DNA from: Hydractinia symbiolongicarpus
Taxonomy: Eukaryota > Cnidaria > Hydrozoa > Anthoathecata > Hydractiniidae
DNA: 64,000 bases
Assembly (NCBI RefSeq): GCF_029227915.1
Contig: NC_079875.1
Span: 23,431,001 to 23,495,000 of the forward strand
Reading direction: 5' to 3'
The translations under genes and the position numbers were made by a program. The notes beneath the pieces were generated by a model. It was given only the letters and a program-made list of their open reading frames with translations. It did not search any database and was not told the DNA's origin. Shown here in pieces: positions 1-11,135 of this stretch. Every line of letters begins with the position of its first letter. Within the stretch, counting starts at the first letter, position 1.

Positions 1-218
1 ATGTTTGGGATGGTTGCAAGAACAGCTCAGAGGAACGATGTTCTTGCTTGCGGTACACGTCTGTGAGGGAGCGTTCCAAAGGATGGCCAAAATTTTCATA
101 GTCGATGGGCGCAGCAGATGATCGATCATAAATGGCTGCCTTGTTTGAAGGTTTGGGTCATCACGGGAATGATTAGCTGTGGCTGATGGAGTAACAAGTG
201 GCTCCGTGAAAAAGGTTT

Positions 219-898
219 ACATCACAGCAAGCTGCACTGAAGTATCTTGTCTACAGGGACGGTGGATGTAAATAAAATTGGGATTAGGCTCCCAGAAGAA
301 GGTGATGAATACACTTTCTGGCTTATTACAAGCATGAGTACTGTCCAACTTGGACCTATAACTATTCACTGAGAAAATCTTAAAGAGAAAAAACAATCCT
401 TCAATCACAAACAATACGACACAAGACAGAGCTAACAACATAAACGGACTGGTTACAGAACAAACACAAATGGAAAAAATGTATATGTCAAAAATATATA
501 ATATAAAAAAGAATTATATAAAACCCTCCTGTGCGCCAGAACTTGTGACTCTGCCTGTAGCTTTCCACATGTGTTACAGGGCCCCAACACTCAGCCTTAC
601 ACAGAAGGTTGTCATAACAGGACCAGCCTGTACATATTTTGACCAAGGACAGCAGGGTTTTCAAGCCTGAAGACCAAGTTAGTAAACTTGGGCACCTTAC
701 TGAACTGGGGTAAAAAGTGGGGTCGTTACACCCAAAGACAAGCTGAAAGCAAACCCCCTTGCTAAGCTTCTTTTAAGTTACCAGAGAAGAGTGAGCTGAA
801 CTCTTTACCCTCTGGGTATTGACGGCAAACTGGTTCGAATGAACTAGCTGGGGTAATATAAAACCGCTCGGATTTACATTTTCCTCCCCCATGACCCT
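219..898 (-). repeat. Interspersed repeat R1, copy a
   Basis: This stretch is the reverse complement of sequences found near 20498-20965, 22150-22870 and 34431-35015. Shared landmarks include a core around 534-640 (complement reads 'aagttctggcgcac' and 'aaggctgagtgttggg') and a tail that resembles 'cattacagcttgctgttttg' in other copies (here 219-240). The 5' border, read on the minus strand, is a purine-rich stretch at about 880-898. Six-frame reading gives only broken frames. I cannot assign it to a superfamily. The conserved 3' tail suggests a non-autonomous retroelement, but that is inference. Confidence 0.75.
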
Positions 899-949
899 GG
901 AAGTACCGGTTTTATAAACGTAATGATAAATGTATAAGAAAGAAAAAAA

Positions 950-1464
950 AAGCGGATCAACAGCGAACGTCGTGGTCGGACCGAACGCAGTTTTTGAGCC
1001 TGTGGCTCAGCCATCTTTTGGTGAAGTTTGGCTCCCTCAAATTTGATGCTACGCTGAAGAGTGGCATGTTCGTCTTCAAGGCAAGCCAGTTCATTACGAA
1101 GGTCAGTGAGCAGATGAGCTGCTGACTGGTCCTGTGTCTCGGTTGAAGACTTCTGGTGGGTGGATTAACGCTGAGGCGTTGTAGACCGAGCAGATGAAAG
1201 GTGTTGTTCCTGGACATGTTAATCTGAGTCCACTCGAGAGGACAACACTTCTGGAACGTGGCAAAGTCTACTTGGAGGGTTAAAGTCATGATTTTCAACT
1301 GGCTCTTGACAACCAGGGGAACGCGGTCTTCGACACTTAGATTTTTTCTGCGCTGCCAAATGGAGGATGCCTGCTTGTGATGCAGCATGCATCATCGTTG
1401 TCTGAGGAAGCAGCTGATGTATGTACAGAGGATACCAAGGCCAGCTAAATGTAAGTGAAAACAT
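950..1464 (-). pseudogene. Degraded ORF with coiled-coil-like stretch, unrecognised
   Basis: One minus-strand frame reads through this stretch with two in-frame stops near 1219 and 1170. It has a basic Cys/Pro-rich part, then a Ser/Thr/Gln-rich linker, then a heptad-like charged helix of about 40 residues (about 1010-1120). The frame is more protein-like than its neighbours, but I do not recognise a family. It lies directly upstream of repeat R1 copy a on the same strand and could be the 5' coding part of that element, for example a gag-like protein. It may also be chance. Confidence 0.25.
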
Positions 1465-2070
1465 TCATTTTTTAATTTAAAATTAGTAGCTTGCTAGCTA
1501 TGTAAAATTCAGCAATGAGTGCAATGATTAGCAAATTCGGCTGAAGAACTGAAGAGGAAAATGAAAACCATGTGCCAACTACATAAACTCTGAGGCAAGG
1601 GATTCTGGGAGGAACCTTCTAGAAGGAGTAGGGCTGACCCACATGGAGTGGAGTACTAGGATACTCAATAGGGGTATGTACATACTGTGGAATTTAAACA
1701 ATGATAAACAAGATTTATCAGTCACTAAAAATGGAAAACCTGAAACGTATAAAAAAAACACACATGAACTGGAAAATAAGACAATAAAAGTTACCGTGTA
1801 GCTTCTTTAAATCCCTAAAGGACTGTGTTTGTCAGATCTCAATGGACAAATAATTGAAATTGAAACCCTCTTTAGACCTGTGTTTCTTAGAGCAGCCAAG
1901 AGAAGAGACACCACCCAACAAGCGTTTGTTCCAGAACAAAGGAATTCCCTAAACAAGAGTTAAAAAGGTTAAGGAGGAAGTGAGGACAATTCTTGTAAAC
2001 AGTGTAAGTGTAGCGAGAGTGGTTTGAAAGTCTATTAAATTTCGCTTTGAGACTAATAGTACTGCTTGTG
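1465..2070. other. No recognisable gene
   Basis: AT-rich sequence with no ORF above about 60 residues that resembles a protein and no clear repeat. It separates the degraded ORF from the SINE pair. Confidence 0.4.
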
Positions 2071-2268
2071 GCGCCTTAGTGGTTATAGCTCGCGTACTCA
2101 GATTTTGCTGGGAGTTCCCAGTACAGCGCGGACCCTAATTGGGTGGTGGAGCTCAAAATGAGCATTAAATAATCTAGGACTCCCCCATCTAAGCCATGGC
2201 CCCTCCTGGAAGCAATAGACAGGGTATATCTCTCGATACTTGTAAGGCTAGCCATGTAAAATATGCAT
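2071..2268 (+). repeat. tRNA-derived SINE, internally deleted copy
   Basis: The head 'gcgccttagtggttatagct' matches the tRNA-like head of the next copy. The T-arm/B-box and the start of the body are missing. From about 2110 on, the body runs parallel to 2440-2600, including 'ctcctggaa' and the shared end 'ctagccatgtaaaatatgc'. It abuts the next copy head to tail, so the two form a SINE dimer or tandem insertion. Confidence 0.75.
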
Positions 2269-2600
2269 GGCGCCGTAGATTAGTGGTTATAGCTCTCGTA
2301 CTCTGTGCGGGAGACCGGGGTTCGATTCCTCTTGACGGCGATTCAACATGGGCGAGTGAATGTTACCATAGCCCCGGGTTAACCCAAGCCATGTGAGGGA
2401 AATTGGGAAGATGGCACACTGTGTGGGCCGTTGGATGTTGCCGGGAGTTGTCTAGTAGAGCGCGGGCTCTAATTGGGTCTGCGTAGCTCAATATGAGCCT
2501 TAAATACTCTAGGACTCTCCATCTACGCCATGGCCCCTCCTGGAAATAATAGACAGGGTATATCCCTCGATATTTGCGAGGCTAGCCATGTAAAATATGC
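2269..2600 (+). repeat. tRNA-derived SINE, fuller copy
   Basis: Positions 2272-2340 form a tRNA-like head. It has an A-box-like 'ttagtggttatagc', a B-box 'ggttcgattcc' and a 6-bp acceptor-like pairing between 'cgccgt' and 'acggcg'. An unrelated body of about 260 bp follows and ends in 'ctagccatgtaaaatatgc', then a CTAT microsatellite as tail. This layout (pol III head, body, simple-repeat tail) is that of tRNA SINEs. A working tRNA is unlikely because the body is shared with the neighbouring copy. The anticodon loop lacks a normal U33, so I assign no isotype. Confidence 0.8.
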
Positions 2601-2602
2601 AC

Positions 2603-2603
<1 letters not shown>

Positions 2604-2657
<54 letters not shown>
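2604..2657 (+). repeat. (CTAT)n microsatellite, SINE tail
   Basis: About 13 uninterrupted 4-base units follow directly on the SINE body, with two imperfect units after. Such tails are common at the 3' end of SINEs and at LINE insertion ends. Confidence 0.9.
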
Positions 2658-2939
2658 ACATCTACCTGGCTATCTATTTATCTACTGCTGACGTTTTTTT
2701 GGCTCTGTAAAATTGTTTACAATAGACATAATCGTGTAGCAAAAGCTTTGCTAAAGTATTGCGCCTAGTCTTGTTACAACATCAGAGCTAACACATTGCA
2801 GCTAATGTTGAATTACATAAGAAAATTAACTGCCATTGATAGAATTAAAGAGCGCTAACAATCCCTGACGGTATTAGGACTACCCTTCGTATATCAATAT
2901 CACTTCCCCTGTTTACTCCACTGCTTAATTAGAGAAAGA

Positions 2940-3447
2940 TGTATATACATATATAATATATTATATTATGTGTGTCAGATTCAATAAAATACACGGTACT
3001 TTTCTACGACTTTAAGGCAAAAAGGGGGATTTTGCTTTTTTGAAAAATCTCTAGAGGGTTGCAACCTCTAACTATAGTAGAACCAGCTGTCATTAGACAA
3101 GAAATATCATTACAGCTAGCTGTTTTGTCACCTCATCATCATTTCATGTTAAACAATCTTCAGGTACAAGTTACCAAATATTTTGTTAAATCTATAAGAT
3201 AAAACAAAACAAGCATTAATACAAAATCATAAACATATCTTAAAATCTTGAACTCTTATATTTAACCCACACCGATTCTCTTAACGTTCTTTAACAAGTA
3301 TTTGTTGTCATGACGACATTTACTGATAAATTCGTTTTTTGAGTTAAGTAATTTCGGGTCGTCAAGGGAGTTCAAAATCACAATTTTCTCTGTTAGACAT
3401 AATTTGCAATAATTCAATCTGGCTTTAGCGTTCGTGGTTTTGATAAT
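2940..3447 (-). repeat. Left arm of inverted repeat flanking the Penelope-like element
   Basis: The reverse complement of this arm recurs at about 5090-5530. It includes the last part of the coding region (GIY-YIG tail), the 3' non-coding part and an 'ataatatattata' end. The left arm carries an extra insert of about 130 bp (3017-3146) that the right arm lacks. The right arm carries a different insert of about 50 bp near 5462-5515. Confidence 0.85.
3017..3146 (+). repeat. R1 tail fragment inserted in the Penelope arm
   Basis: The 130 bp that interrupt the left arm align with the 3' end of R1 copy c (22741-22866). Both have a 'ctagag/aggg..acctcta' part and the closing 'atcattacagct.gctgttttgtcac'. 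The matching right arm (around 5403) runs across the site without it. This therefore dates as an insertion after the inverted duplication, and the empty site is visible in the same window. Confidence 0.7.
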
Positions 3448-5030
3448 TTTCCAACTGATAATTGGCTCTTTGTTTTGATCTTTCAAGTTCCAAACGTAGC
3501 TTGACAATGCGGTACTTTTTCTATACCCCGATGATTTTATATCTCGTTTGTGATTTCAATATCTTTCCTTAAATGTAGTTTCAGCGGCGCCTACGTATAT
3601 CCTTTTCTCTTCATCTTTGTTATTACCGACCTCTGCCTGGTAAATCAATTTTGATATTAAGCATTGATTTTGCATAGGACATTCTCCTTTTTTTCTGCAG
3701 TTGCATCCGAAAGTTTTATCCGTTGGGAACAAAGTTTGCTTATTATGCCCGGAGATTATCGTGCCGACATTAGTCATGCAGGAGTAGCTGACTTTAATAG
3801 TGTTTTTGTTGAATAGTTTGTGGAGATCTGATGTTTCTGGAAAATGTTTTTTGACTAATTTTAACGTAATTTTTCCAACATTTGTGGCGACGAAAAAGGT
3901 GGATTGAACCAAATTATATGTCGTTTACGTCTTCTTTTTTCCTGTTTTTCGTTTTGTAAAAGCTCTGTGTCTTCTACTTTTTCCACATATTCTGGGGTTA
4001 CATTGTGTCCAGAATTTTTCAAGGCGTTTTCGTATAATTTGAATGATTCTTTGAATATTTCTTTAGATGAACTGAGTTCTGATACGCGTTTGTTTATAGA
4101 GACGGGCAGTTGTTTCAGTACGGTTGATGGATGATTCGAGTTAGTGTCAATATAAATGGGTTCATTGTTTGGTTTCATATAGGGTCTAAAGGTGTTATTA
4201 GTAATATCAAAAGTAACGTTGAAAAAGTTGACGGTTTTCAGATTGGTATCTATTGTAATCGAGAGACCACAATCTTTAAATAATTTAATGATTGCTTTTC
4301 TTTTTCGATCGCTCTGTGGGCCTGTAGTGTTTCGAAAGATCCCAAGACCATCGTCCCTGTATAATCTCATCTACAATATTTTTCAATTTGTTCAAAATCA
4401 ATAATCCGACGAGTTCGCATAATTCGGCACCATCAAAACAGCCCATTGGGACGTCGAAATCTTCATTTCCAGATTTTTAACCCATGGTTGTTTGTTATAA
4501 TAAAGCAATGTTTTTCTTGATTGTAGAATTATCTGTTCATCATCTGGAGTGACTTCAATGTATGTTTTGGCAAAGATCAGAGCATCATTCAACAGATTTG
4601 ATGTTATCGATGGATAGAAATTCACAATGTCAAAGTTTACAAATAGGCATTCGTGTTTGTTGTGTATTTCTTTGAACCAATTTACAACCGAATCGGTGTT
4701 TTTCCATTGGTTGACTTCAGTGGATTCCAAAATTTTCTTGTTGATTTAATCTAAAAAATATTTGCTAATTTTCCCAAGGTCAGTTTTTGATGGGTTGATT
4801 AGACGGCATGCAATTTTGTTTGAAAAATTTTCTTTGTGGTCCTTTATTGTTATGTATGCTTCAGATTCTTGTATGGTTTCGATTCTGTCATTGGTTGACA
4901 ATCTTTTTGCAATAACTTTACTTTCATTATTGCTACGGTTGGCCTTCTTGTTATCAGATTTTTTGTACTCCTTTGTGACTTTCTCAAAAAGCAATCTTTT
5001 GTAGATGTTGCGAGATTTGTCAGCAGGGAA
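3262..5030 (-). pseudogene. Penelope-like retroelement: reverse transcriptase plus GIY-YIG nuclease, broken
   Basis: Minus-strand frames in succession give a PLE protein. 4746-5030 has 'TIKDHKENFSNKIACRLINP' (RT fingers of PLEs). 4398-4730 has 'VNFDIVNFYPSI' (RT motif A). About 4390-4440 has the conserved 'MGCFDGAELCELVG' block. 3861-4370 starts with 'LYRDDG', the catalytic box. 3556-3912 has a Cys-rich knuckle 'CNCRKKGECPMQNQC' and then 'YVGAAETTFKERY', a GIY-YIG start. 3262-3507 continues the nuclease and ends in a 'CRHDNKYLLKN' motif. Frames change near 4370, 3900 and 3550 and a stop follows 'KERY', so it is dead. The 5' end is truncated at about 5030 by an ATT-rich simple repeat. Clade within PLEs not assigned. 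Confidence 0.9.
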
Positions 5031-5089
5031 TTATTATTGTTATATTGTTATTATTATTGTTATTATTATTATAATTGTCAGCAGCCAAT

Positions 5090-5530
5090 TATCAGTTGGA
5101 AAATTATCAAAACCACGAACGCTAAAGCCAGATTGAATTATTGCAAATTATGTCTAACAGAGAAAATTGTGATTTTGAACTCCCTTGACGACCCGAAATT
5201 ACTTAACTCAAAAAACGAATTTATCAGTAAATGTCGTCATGACAACAAATACTTGTTAAAGAACGTTAAGAGAATCTGTGTGGGTTAAATATAAGAGTTC
5301 AAGATTTTAAGATATGTTTGTGATTTTGTATTAATGCTTGTTTTGTTTTATCTTATAGATTTAACAAAATATTTGGTAACTTGTACCTGATGATTGTTTA
5401 ACATGAAACTTAAAGTCGTACAAAAGTACCGTGTATTTTATTGAATTTGACACACATAATAGCTCTACCCGTCGAGCACTCTAGAAGCGCGATTCACCTT
5501 TACATACTATACATATAATATATTATATAT
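5090..5530 (+). repeat. Right arm: inverted, truncated second copy of the Penelope 3' end
   Basis: A plus-strand ORF (to 5288) encodes the same last 66 residues as 3262-3447, with one visible change (I-C-V-G for I-G-V-G at the end). 3' non-coding sequence follows in parallel to about 5458. A short direct 'gtcagcag' occurs on both sides of the ATT-rich junction (5020 and 5078). Inverted or tandem partial copies forming pseudo-LTRs are a known trait of Penelope-like elements. Confidence 0.85.
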
Positions 5531-7060
5531 ATGTATTTATTTTCTATCCACATAAATGATCTGCATCATGCTGTGAAGTACTCTCTTGTCCATCACTCCA
5601 ATTTTTTCCATCAATTGTCGTCTTCGAAAGTCCCAGTTGATACATCGGCATGGGCAATTGTGGTTACGAGGTAATACCTTTCTTAAATTATTATATGCTG
5701 TGTATTTAAAGGTTATAAAAAAGCATTGAGACACTCACTATTTACGACTCTTTTTTAATGGTCAATGTATTCTTAAGAGAATCCTTGTAAAAAGGCAGGT
5801 TTTCGCTACCATGTAGAATCTTCAGAGTGTTTCACCCCCAGAACATTAACCAGTCGTCATCAGACAAGTTTTATTTTTGTCACTTCATCCTGAATTATTT
5901 TATTTCAATAAAGCGAGAAAAACATTTCTGGTGACAATAGTGCTTTCCCACAGTCAAAATCCCTGTTAATGCAGGTGGAGCCTGATAAATGTGTTGATTT
6001 ATTGACCCATATGCTCGTAGAAAGCTTGTCGTTGGCGGTATTTCAAGTCCAAGGAAGTAAAAAGTGTGCAACAATCTCGCAGTTCGACAAAGGATAACTG
6101 TCCCAAAAGTTAAAGGAATCAATGGTAATAACACCAACAGCCCTCTCACTTTACACCGTTTCTGTGTGTCCCCTTGTTAAATTATTAGAATTTGCAACAT
6201 TTTTTTAAAGATTTTAGTTGACTAATCAAATCCGTTCATACAAACCAAAATAAACCAAAACATACAAGCATCAAAAAGAAAGTCAAAACGTGCAACCAAT
6301 ACATTTATCAAAAACTATCATTGACAACACCGCTATGATTGAAGCACGCAAACCATTACCAATTGCCAAATTTGTGATTAGATAATCTCTGAATTGTATA
6401 GCAAAGGGTCAAGTAAATTTTTTTTATGTGCTTGGCAAGTGAACTTTCACCATATCGAATAAAGTAAATGGAAGCAGAAGTTCTTTTCTTTTCTTTTGCC
6501 TCAGCTGGATTTTTCGTTTTCACTTTAATTGCATATTAAAATCTTTCACTATTTTGTGTACACGCAAAAATTTCATTCCGTCTGACGAATTTAATACAAT
6601 ACCCAATGAGCCGTAACGTGCCCGTTAGGTACTTGCTTATCTTTTTATATATTTATACTAAATTTTAAAGTGGGACGGTGATAGTGGGCCGGAAGTATGT
6701 TTAAAGACTTTTTGAGTGACATCTAAATAAATTCAACATGATTTCGATGTTGACTTGCGTTGTTTGTGTCATAATCAGACAGTTCTTCTTAAAAATTGTT
6801 CAGTAGATCAAATCAAATCAAACTTCGTACAAAATGAAAAAAAATGGCAGCAATAAATTTTTGCTAAAGTCAGCACTAAGACAAAAACAAAATAAAAATT
6901 ATGTCAGCAAGGGGATTGACTGCACTGGTTTTATCTTTGAAGAGTGACGACTCCACTTCTTACCCAAGTCACACAAGATTGTACAGAGTAGGAAAGATGA
7001 AAAGTTATGGATGAAAGAAATGTCTAGTTCTGCTAAAGACTGTTCGCAGATCTCTTTTGA
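5531..7060. other. No recognisable gene
   Basis: The stretch holds short open frames (for example 5537-5734 and 5895-6149, both minus) without recognisable motifs. AT-rich, no strong internal repeat seen. Confidence 0.35.
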
Positions 7061-7064
7061 GGTG

Positions 7065-7250
7065 ACTCAGCTAGAAACCCTGGTACTATTTGCGCTTGTT
7101 TAATTCTTGTGCCAGTTATCTCCTTGGAGGAAAGGAAGAATTGGGTTCTTTTTTATGGGCATATTCTTTAGAGGAGCAAAAGCTCTAGAATTTAAATTTT
7201 AAAACTTAACTGGTCGAGTTTATCATTGTGCGTGCACTTTGTAATTTTCA
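7065..7250 (+). repeat. Interspersed repeat R2, copy 1
   Basis: The segment with 'gcatattctttagaggagca' and 'taactggtcgagtttatc' matches 26535-26745 almost base for base over its second half. It lies just beyond the 3' end of the BEL/Pao integrase. It could be a remnant of that element's non-coding end or an unrelated repeat that truncated it. Confidence 0.75.
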
Positions 7251-7330
7251 ATCTTATGCTAGCCTTCTGAAAGAAGAGCAAATGACAATCTGGAAAGACA
7301 GATAGACACTGGGAAAGACTAGTTCTTTTT

Positions 7331-8714
7331 TTAAATTGTTTGTTTTGTGTGTTTAATCGCTGCTTTCCGGCACGGTCTCCCATCACCACGTACTATTTCG
7401 AAGGGAATGATTTTTTGAAAAGGGCGATGGCATATCGTATTACTTAACTTTCCAGGTACGTTAACAATCAGTTTCGCTCCTCTTGTATTTCCATCTTCAC
7501 CAATGATCAATTTTTCGACTTTTCCCATTTTCCATCTTTGTCGCGGTAAGGGAGTATCATAGCGTATTAAAACAACATCATTAAGTTTAAGTTTACGAGT
7601 AACAGTATTACGGGTATCATGATACAATTGTTGCTCTCGTAATTCGTTGAAATAATAACTCGAAAAGTGTTTCCAATAATGCGATTATAAAGTCTGGATA
7701 TATCGCACTCGTCCACTAAAATCACTTTCGGCAGCAATTTGACTCGTGTCAACAACGTGGTGTAAAATATTTCTCCCATAAATCAAATGCAAGGGCGGCA
7801 ATTGACAACCGCTTCAACTTGACACAGAAGTGTCTGTAACTCTTCGTATGTCACTAAAGATCTTCCTAGTGTTTTTCTCAACGATAATTTGACAGAGCGG
7901 ACAAGTCTCTCATAGAAACCTCCCCACCAAGGAGAAGCAGGTAGGATAAACTTTTGTTCAATACCACGCTGGGTCAAAAAAGTTTTCACTTCTTTCGCTA
8001 AAAATGTTTTCGCATTATCGTGTACAACTAGATTCGGTGCTCCTCTTCTCGATATAAATCTCTTCATGGCACGAATAAAGGCAGGCGATTTCAAGTTCGG
8101 TACGACTTCAAGATGTATTGCCCGACTAGAAGCACATGTTATCAATAGAAAATAAACCTTCGAGGCAGCGTCCATTGTAAAATTCCGAACATATATGGTC
8201 CGGCATAATCTAAACCTACATTACAAAAAGCATATGAACCATCAATTCTAAAGTCCGGTAGGTCTGGAGGAGGAGGGGATAATAAAGTTTTCCCCTGATA
8301 TTTTTTACAAATAATACGCTTAAATAAAATATTTTTCACAGATCTTCCTTTGATGATCCAGAATCGTTCGCGTATTCTGTTCAGCGTCGCTTCCACTCCT
8401 TGATGCATCACTTCACCATGTGCGTTTCTAATGACCAGAGTCGTAAAATAACTTGTTCAACAGTACAATAAAACCAGAAATTTTGCGTTGAACAATAGTT
8501 TCGAATTGGCGAATCGACCCTTTAATCGAATCAAACAATATTCATCTTCAAACAATTTCAACGACGACTTGACTTTCGTAAAATCAGCACGTATGCGTAA
8601 TTCGTATTGCTCAGCAAGAATCCATAGTTTCAATGCAGCTTCACATTCCTCAACAGTCAAACAATTATCGTATATCGCAGTGTCGCGACTTAACAACGCT
8701 ATCCGTTTGTCCAA
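7331..8714 (-). pseudogene. BEL/Pao retrotransposon integrase region, frameshifted
   Basis: Minus-strand frames read in order. 8457-8714 is the BEL/Pao pre-integrase stretch ('ALKLWILAEQ' ... 'LIRLKGRFANSKL'). 8142-8411 holds 'HQGVEATLNRIRERFWI' of the integrase N-terminus. 7783-8175 is the rve core with 'HDNAKTF' and 'SPWWGGFYERLV', including the downstream catalytic acid position. 7331-7627 is the C-terminal DUF5641-type domain ('GDVVLIR'-like, 'GKVEKLI'). Frameshifts separate the pieces. The element would insert cDNA into host DNA. The order gag, protease, integrase with no RT shows an internal deletion. Confidence 0.9.
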
Positions 8715-10142
8715 ACGTTCGTAAAATTATATGTTCGGACCTAATTTTCCTGAAGTTCAGCTTTTCACAAAGACTCTTCGTCACATATGAGCGTTGACTA
8801 CCGCTATCGAATAACAAACGGGTCGTTAGCTTATGCGACGATTCATTGTTTGAGACCTTAGCTATAGCTGTTTGAAGCAAAATTCCCTGGGAAACGCCGA
8901 TGTGATTAGCAACACTTTCATCACCCTTGTTTCCAGGCCTCTCGTTATCTTGGCGACAAATAGAGATATGATGTTTACCATTACACTTTCGGCAAACATA
9001 CTTAGATGTGCAATCTCTCGCCAGGTGACCACTTTTTAAACAAAGAAAAGACTTAGAATATCTTTTTAAAACATTAGTTCTATCATTCGCTTCTTTGATC
9101 TTATCGCATTGAGAAGACCGGTGTTTCTTCAAACAATAGACACATTTGTGAATGAATGAGTCAGGATGCTCAAAACCTTGCACGTCTAAATTTTCAGCAG
9201 ACGAAGGAACTTTAGGCTTCCGATCGCGCTTCTCCGCAGAGGGAAGAACGCAATTTTCCTTAGCCCTCAGTTCCTCATCAAAAAATTTAAAAAACTGATC
9301 TAAAGTCCAAATATCTTCACCAAACTTCCTAGAAATAATCAATAATAAGTCCTCAGGCAATCTATCTTTTAAAATGGGAACAAGTAGACATCCAAAACTG
9401 TCCGTTTCAACATTCAAAGATTTTAAATTTCTCACACAAGTTTCAATATTATCAAACAGTTGTCTCAAACAGACCACATGCTCTAAACTCTTGACCTTAT
9501 TAATTTTAGACAAAGAATATAAATGAGCAATGATGAGAATTTGGCGATTACCAAATCTTTTTTGAAGCAAGTCAATCGCTTCCTTATAATTCTCAGTAGT
9601 TAAAGATAAACCAGTAATTATGGATAAGGCGTTTCCAGATAAGTATCTCTTTAAATAGTTAAATTTATCGATCGCGCTAATGCTTTCGTTAGTATTAATA
9701 GACACGTTAAACTGGTCCCAAAACCCTTGCCAATCTATGGGGTTACCGAAAAACACAGAGAGTTCTAATTTAGGCAATTTACACCCAGCAATACCTGAAC
9801 TATTAAACTTTTTACGGAGACACCATCCGACTCACTAGCCACTTTCATTTCGTTTAATCTCAAAGTTAGACCCGGTTGTATAACTTCCCTAGATGGCTTC
9901 AAAATTTTTCGACTTTCATACACGTCATTTTCAATATCGGCAATCTCCAGACTATTCAAAATCTGCTCATCAATTATTTCCAGTTCCTCCTTATTTTGAA
10001 GTAAGGTATCCCTTAACCCCAACAAAAGAGCCTCTGAACTCGTCTTATCAGTTAAACAATCTCTCGTCTCACCCACACTCTCCTCAAAATCCACACGCAA
10101 AGCTTTACGTCTAGCAAGTTTTCTGTTCAAAACAGAACTCAT
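8665..10142 (-). pseudogene. BEL/Pao gag and aspartic protease region
   Basis: 9765-10142 is the gag N-terminus (charged, helical). After a frameshift near 9800, frame 8665-9777 gives a DUF1759-type gag ('FWDQFNVSI', 'LSGNAL'). Three Cys/His knuckles follow: 'CVYCLKKHRSSQC', 'CLKSGHLARDC' and 'CRKCNGKHHISIC'. Then comes a retropepsin start 'LLFDSGSQRSYV'. The protease runs directly into the pre-integrase at about 8700. The whole reverse transcriptase and RNase H, normally more than 700 residues, is absent. Confidence 0.9.
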
Positions 10143-10500
10143 TTTTAAAATAATTAGAAGTAATTAAACAATTACTCTCACTCAAATTAATAAAAAAAGT
10201 AAAACCATAAACAGTCTCCACCGTAAGTCATAATAATAATAGCGTAAAATCAAAACCCCTGCAAATCTTCCAGAAATTTCTCATCAACAAAGGTACCCCA
10301 ATTGTACACGACAATGTTCAGTAAAACTCTCAAATAAAGACAACATCAATGTTCACAAATTCTGTGTTTCTCAACCACATCAACGTTCAGTTCGTTCATA
10401 AATTCAAAAATCGTATACAAAGTTCAATTTTAATCCAAGTTCAATTTTAATTCAAGTTCGTATTTCTTCAATTTTAATCCAAGTTCATATTTCTTCCTGT

Positions 10501-10640
10501 CCCTCATCGGGCGCCATGTATAATTTGCTGGGATTTTAATACTCGAACACGAAGAACCGAAACACGTGAGTTCACTTCAATATTTTATTCGCAACTAATT
10601 AGAGATCTAGAAACTAAACTAATTTACATAAAAAGACTGG
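10501..10640 (-). repeat. BEL/Pao 5' LTR end and primer-binding site
   Basis: On the minus strand the gag leader begins with 'TGGCGCCCGATGAGGG' (10501-10516), a typical tRNA primer-binding site that sits just after an LTR end '...ATTATACA'. An AATAAA lies about 60 bp inside the presumed LTR. The U3 border is not seen because Helitron sequence begins by about 10624, so the LTR is truncated. No second LTR was found on the integrase side. Confidence 0.6.
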
Positions 10641-10925
10641 GCGCTATAAATGTCCCGAATATAAATACATGTTTAAATATTTTACAAAGGTCACCCCATA
10701 TCGATAATTTAATCTCCCCTGACTGGTCACCCAAAACTCCATCTCTAACTTTTTTCTCTCTCGTCTTGTCCACGCCTACTTTGACAAATCTCTCCGCACC
10801 AATCCATTTTACTTTTCCAAAGATGTTTAAGGAGCCAGTCAGGGAATTTTTTTTAATGTCAGCTATAGATGACACTGTACTGGATTCATATGTAAATTCA
10901 ATGACGTTACACTCAATCTTGAACT
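10624..10925 (-). pseudogene. Helitron-associated RPA-like OB-fold protein (partial)
   Basis: The frame has 'LNIFGKVKWIG' followed by 'VRDGVLGDQSGEIKLSIWGD'. This is the strand pattern of an RPA70-type single-strand DNA-binding OB fold ('..D.SG.I.LT.WG'). It lies immediately downstream of the helicase on the same strand. That fits known animal Helitrons, which often carry an RPA-like gene. It is short (about 90 residues) and truncated at the BEL LTR. Confidence 0.6.
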
Positions 10926-11135
10926 AACATTGCTATCAAAAAAAGTGATCCCGATTCAGCTTCAGATAAATTGGTGATATGGACTGGCGCTTTATCGTTT
11001 CTTTCTTTTTTTTTTTCAATGAACAAATTCCTTCTAGTTGTTTTGTTCAGCATAGCACGGATCGTTTTGGTGATATTTTGACCCGTCCTAACGTTAACAC
11101 CAACGTATTCATGACCTTGTATGTCTAATTTAATC

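Noticed and set aside
2269-2340. Functional tRNA gene
   Set aside because: The tRNA-like head is followed by a body repeated in the neighbouring copy and by a simple-repeat tail, which fits a SINE; the anticodon loop is irregular.
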